Below are positions 6,779 to 8,640 of a stretch of DNA of 8,640 bases, piece after piece. The number at the start of each line of letters is the position of its first letter. The first letter of the stretch is position 1. The notes below the pieces were generated by a model that worked only from the letters and a program-made list of their open reading frames with translations, was not told the origin of the DNA and ran no database searches. The translations under genes were made by a program, and so were the position numbers. The stretch comes from Methanobacteriota archaeon (GTDB lineage: Archaea > Thermoplasmatota > Poseidoniia > Poseidoniales > Poseidoniaceae): contig NZMM01000006.1 of the NCBI GenBank assembly GCA_002694585.1, positions 32,252 through 40,891 of the forward strand. The letters run 5' to 3'.

Positions 6779-7531
6779 TCATTCAGGATTCGAAGGCCGA
6801 ACACCGCTAAATCGGGAGGCCATCAAAAAAGGCCAGAGCAAGCGGCCCTTGACTTGGCTGAATCCGACCTGCTTGAGCATCTTGCGGTAATATGCGTTGG
6901 TCCCGTAGTGGGTGTAGGAACGGGCCAAGCCCTTCCATGGGTGATCCTTCTCGCCCGTGATGCGGCGCGCGATGACCTGCACGCCCGTGGCCATCCAAAA
7001 CCGACCGAAGAGACCGTGGATGGCGTTGCCTTTGCCGGCATCGCAAATCACGAGCTGTCCACCGGGTTTGAGCACGCGGAAAATTTCCTCCAAACCTTTC
7101 CGCTTGTCCTGGAAATCACGGAAAGAGAAGAGGCAGAACACGCGGTCAAAGGAGGCATCGGGCAGAGGAATGGATTCCGCGATGGCCTCCACATAAGCAG
7201 CAGGAGACTCGCCCTTGGCCGCTCGAACCGCGTCAACGCGCTTCTTGGCGACCCGCAGCATTTCTGGCGAGGGGTCAAGGCAGGTCAACTCCACGTTTCG
7301 GATGGTTTCTGCGAAGGACCCAGGGCCGCACCCGACTTCGAGCACCTTCATCCCCGGTTCAGCATGAGCGGCCACGCCGGCCCGCCAGCGGCGGTCCTGA
7401 CCAAAAGTCATCCAGGTGTTGACACGGTCATAATGCGGGATGGTGGCCTCCAACTCGGCTTCCAACACGGTCCACGCATCGAGGTCGATACCAGACGGGT
7501 CGTATCCCCCGGTGGCTTGCCTCGAGGACAT
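6779..7531 (-). CDS. UbiE/MenG-type SAM-dependent quinone C-methyltransferase
   Basis: This 250-residue class I methyltransferase uses S-adenosylmethionine. Motif I is VLEVGCGPG (63-71), the acidic residue ending strand 2 is D86 (LTCLDPSPEML), and the post-I and motif II/III region is SFDRVFCLFSFRDF followed by RVLKPGGQLVICDA (152-165). Two stretches point to the UbiE/COQ5/MenG group rather than a generic methyltransferase: HYDRVNTWMTFGQDRRWR (33-50), like the 'YDLMNDLMSFG-HRLWKR' start of UbiE, and FRDFQDKRKGLEEIFRVLKP, like 'LRNFTDKEKALREM-RVLKP'. Its likely role is methylating a demethylmenaquinone-type respiratory quinone at the membrane surface; the exact substrate is inferred. I start at 7531, where GAGGTC (7537-7542) gives good spacing; the in-frame ATG at 7624 would run into the upstream gene. 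It lies 56 bases after the KaiC-like gene, with no TATA box between. Confidence 0.8.
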   Translation of the reverse strand: MSSRQATGGYDPSGIDLDAWTVLEAELEATIPHYDRVNTWMTFGQDRRWRAGVAAHAEPGMKVLEVGCGPGSFAETIRNVELTCLDPSPEMLRVAKKRVDAVRAAKGESPAAYVEAIAESIPLPDASFDRVFCLFSFRDFQDKRKGLEEIFRVLKPGGQLVICDAGKGNAIHGLFGRFWMATGVQVIARRITGEKDHPWKGLARSYTHYGTNAYYRKMLKQVGFSQVKGRLLWPFLMASRFSGVRPSNPE

Positions 7532-7587
7532 GGCTTGACCTCGACGGCCGCCCCCTCTTGATGCTTCGCTCGTCCCCTGTGGACCCG

Positions 7588-8388
7588 TTATGCGATGCGC
7601 TCCACGGTTTCGGGCGTGATGCACTCTTCAGGCGTCACGCGGAAGACCAAGATGCGAAGGTTCTCGGGCGCGTTGCGGAACTTGGTCACGGTCATCGACG
7701 TTTCGAAGTCCGTACCGATCGTTCGGACCTTGAATTCCAGCACCATGTCCGCGATCCCTGCCACTTCTTGGCGAAGACCTGGTGGCAGTCCGTCGGAGGA
7801 AATCGTGACCAGCAATAAACCACGGACCATCTGAGTGTGAGCCTGCAACATGCGCATCATGGAAATGACGCGGGATGGCTCCTCACGCTGAACGAAGAAG
7901 TCCATGCTGTCCACCACGGCTCGGAAGTAGGGATCGAGCGCCATGACCTCGTTGGTTACCTCGGTGAGGAAGTCGCGGTTCTCAATGTCCACGAAGCGGG
8001 TCTGTGCCAAGCGCTGGATGTCAGGCAACTGGAAGCCTTCCAAGCGATACCTGCTCGCCAACAAATCGCGCTCCAGCACGCTGGCGTTGTATTCCTCGCC
8101 GACGGTGCGCACACCAATGTCGAGCGGCCAGCCGTATTTCTCGTAGACACGGATGATTTCTTGTTGAGCCTCGTTGGTCGAAATGAGGATGGTGTTTTCC
8201 GGCTCCTCAGCGGGCGAGGTGAACTGCTTGGCGAACAGTTCCGAACCCGATCCCGTTTGGGTGAAGGCGACGATCATGAAGCCGCGTGGCACCCCACCGC
8301 CCATCACGGCGTCGAACTTCGGCACGCCGAAGCCGCCGACCTTGCCAAAGAATTCCTCGTCTTCGGGGCTGAAGGTGATGTCTGCCAT
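7588..8388 (-). CDS. KaiC/RadA-like P-loop protein with degenerate Walker A
   Basis: This 266-residue protein has the layout of a single-domain archaeal KaiC-like (RecA superfamily) ATPase. GVPKFDAVMGGGVPRGFMIV (21-40) matches the family's 'G---LD-LLGGG-P-G----' entry. The next loop, TQTGSGSELFAKQF (43-56), replaces the usual GxxGxGKT/S, so the phosphate-binding Lys and Thr/Ser are missing. The Walker B-like strand FRAVVDS (155-161) keeps the aspartate. The end, VTKFRNAPENLRILVFRVTPE (235-255), matches the C-terminal 'K-R-----R---F-I---G' strands. It may bind nucleotide weakly or not at all and act as a regulatory or scaffold protein, as some RecA-family paralogues do; the cellular role is unknown. 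The ATG at 8388 is preceded by GAGGTG overlapping the upstream gene's stop. It ends in TAA, unlike its neighbours, which end in TGA. Confidence 0.75.
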   Translation of the reverse strand: MADITFSPEDEEFFGKVGGFGVPKFDAVMGGGVPRGFMIVAFTQTGSGSELFAKQFTSPAEEPENTILISTNEAQQEIIRVYEKYGWPLDIGVRTVGEEYNASVLERDLLASRYRLEGFQLPDIQRLAQTRFVDIENRDFLTEVTNEVMALDPYFRAVVDSMDFFVQREEPSRVISMMRMLQAHTQMVRGLLLVTISSDGLPPGLRQEVAGIADMVLEFKVRTIGTDFETSMTVTKFRNAPENLRILVFRVTPEECITPETVERIA

Positions 8389-8397
8389 GGGTTCACC

Positions 8398-8640
8398 TCA
8401 CTGAATGACAACCTGCCCACGATCGATCAGGGCTGTGCAATACAGGTCCAGATTGGCCAACACGAGGGGAGGGGTCTGGTCCGGGACGTTGATCAGCACG
8501 GAGAGCACCTCGCGCTGCCTGAACGTGTTGATGAAGGTGTGAAGGTACTCCGCGAGCATGCGGTCGTCGTTGTAGATGGACAGGGCGTTGATGCTGTCCA
8601 CGAAGACGAAGTTCCGCTCAAACGTGGAGGTGCGCAGGAT
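8398..8640 (-). CDS. RecA/KaiC-like protein, C-terminal part (start outside the window)
   Basis: Only the last 80 codons are inside the window, and the reading frame is open to its edge. The visible part begins with an amphipathic stretch and FVFVDSINALSIYNDD. FVFVDS is a Walker B-like hydrophobic strand ending in Asp-Ser, as in KaiC/RadA-family proteins. A helix (about RMLAEYLHTFINTFRQRE), the strand VLSVLINVPDQ and the C-terminal LYCTALIDRGQVVIQ follow. The order of elements parallels the downstream KaiC-like gene (VVDS, helix, LLLVTIS), so the two may be distant tandem paralogues. A GTG at 8601 would start the reading frame in the middle of the Walker B strand and has no ribosome binding site, so it is not the true start. 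The Walker A region is not visible, so ATPase activity cannot be judged. Its TGA overlaps the next gene's ribosome binding site. Confidence 0.6.
   Translation of the reverse strand: MLRTSTFERNFVFVDSINALSIYNDDRMLAEYLHTFINTFRQREVLSVLINVPDQTPPLVLANLDLYCTALIDRGQVVIQ

Noticed and set aside
6706..6804. Longer form of AtpH starting at the upstream ATG (33 extra residues)
   Set aside because: The extra part lacks family character, overlaps the methyltransferase end and has no well-spaced ribosome binding site, whereas the ATG at 6705 has GAGGTG 6 bases before it.
6854..7561. Plus-strand open frame of 235 codons opposite the methyltransferase
   Set aside because: The minus-strand reading has SAM-binding and UbiE-type motifs; the plus-strand reading has none.
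7532..7624. Longer form of the methyltransferase starting at 7624
   Set aside because: It would overlap the 3' end of the KaiC-like gene and adds a Gly/Arg-rich stretch unlike the family; the ATG at 7531 has a good ribosome binding site.

Overview
The window is one co-directional, tightly packed gene cluster on the minus strand, from an archaeon. It carries most of an A-type (archaeal, V/A family) ATP synthase operon. In transcription order (high to low coordinates) the genes are atpH, atpI, atpK, atpE, atpC, atpF, atpA and the start of atpB, the classical euryarchaeal aha/atp order. Subunit D would be expected beyond base 1. The sequence is GC-rich, uses strong Shine-Dalgarno sites (GGAGG, GAGGTG) and encodes rather acidic soluble proteins. 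I infer a euryarchaeal or Thermoplasmatota-like lineage. A marine planktonic group such as Poseidoniales (Marine Group II) is a reasonable but unproven guess.

Upstream of the operon, on the same strand, are three more genes. The first is the 3' end of a RecA/KaiC-like P-loop protein (8398-8640, running off the window). Next is a complete KaiC-like protein whose Walker A motif has lost its lysine (7588-8388). Last is a UbiE/MenG-type quinone C-methyltransferase (6779-7531). A short spacer (6706-6778) with a TATA-like box then precedes atpH and is the best candidate for the ATP synthase promoter.

The membrane sector is encoded by atpI (stator, with the conserved Arg in the SYLRVMG motif) and atpK (rotor proteolipid, one hairpin behind a signal-peptide-like leader). 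atpH and atpE give the peripheral stalks, atpC the rotor-stalk adaptor, atpF part of the central stalk, and atpA/atpB the catalytic head. The methyltransferase fits the same theme if it makes a respiratory quinone: electron transport builds the gradient and the ATP synthase uses it.

No new system such as a defence island, mobile element or CRISPR array is visible. The points most worth a second look are finer-grained: two adjacent hairpins between atpK and atpE, one with a GNRA loop holding the stop codon; stop codons fused to Shine-Dalgarno sites at four junctions; a leader peptide and Na+-type ligand pattern in the c subunit; a His/Asp-rich linker in the a subunit; and the degenerate KaiC-like ATPase next to a second RecA-like gene. 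There is no gene-free stretch longer than 73 bases.
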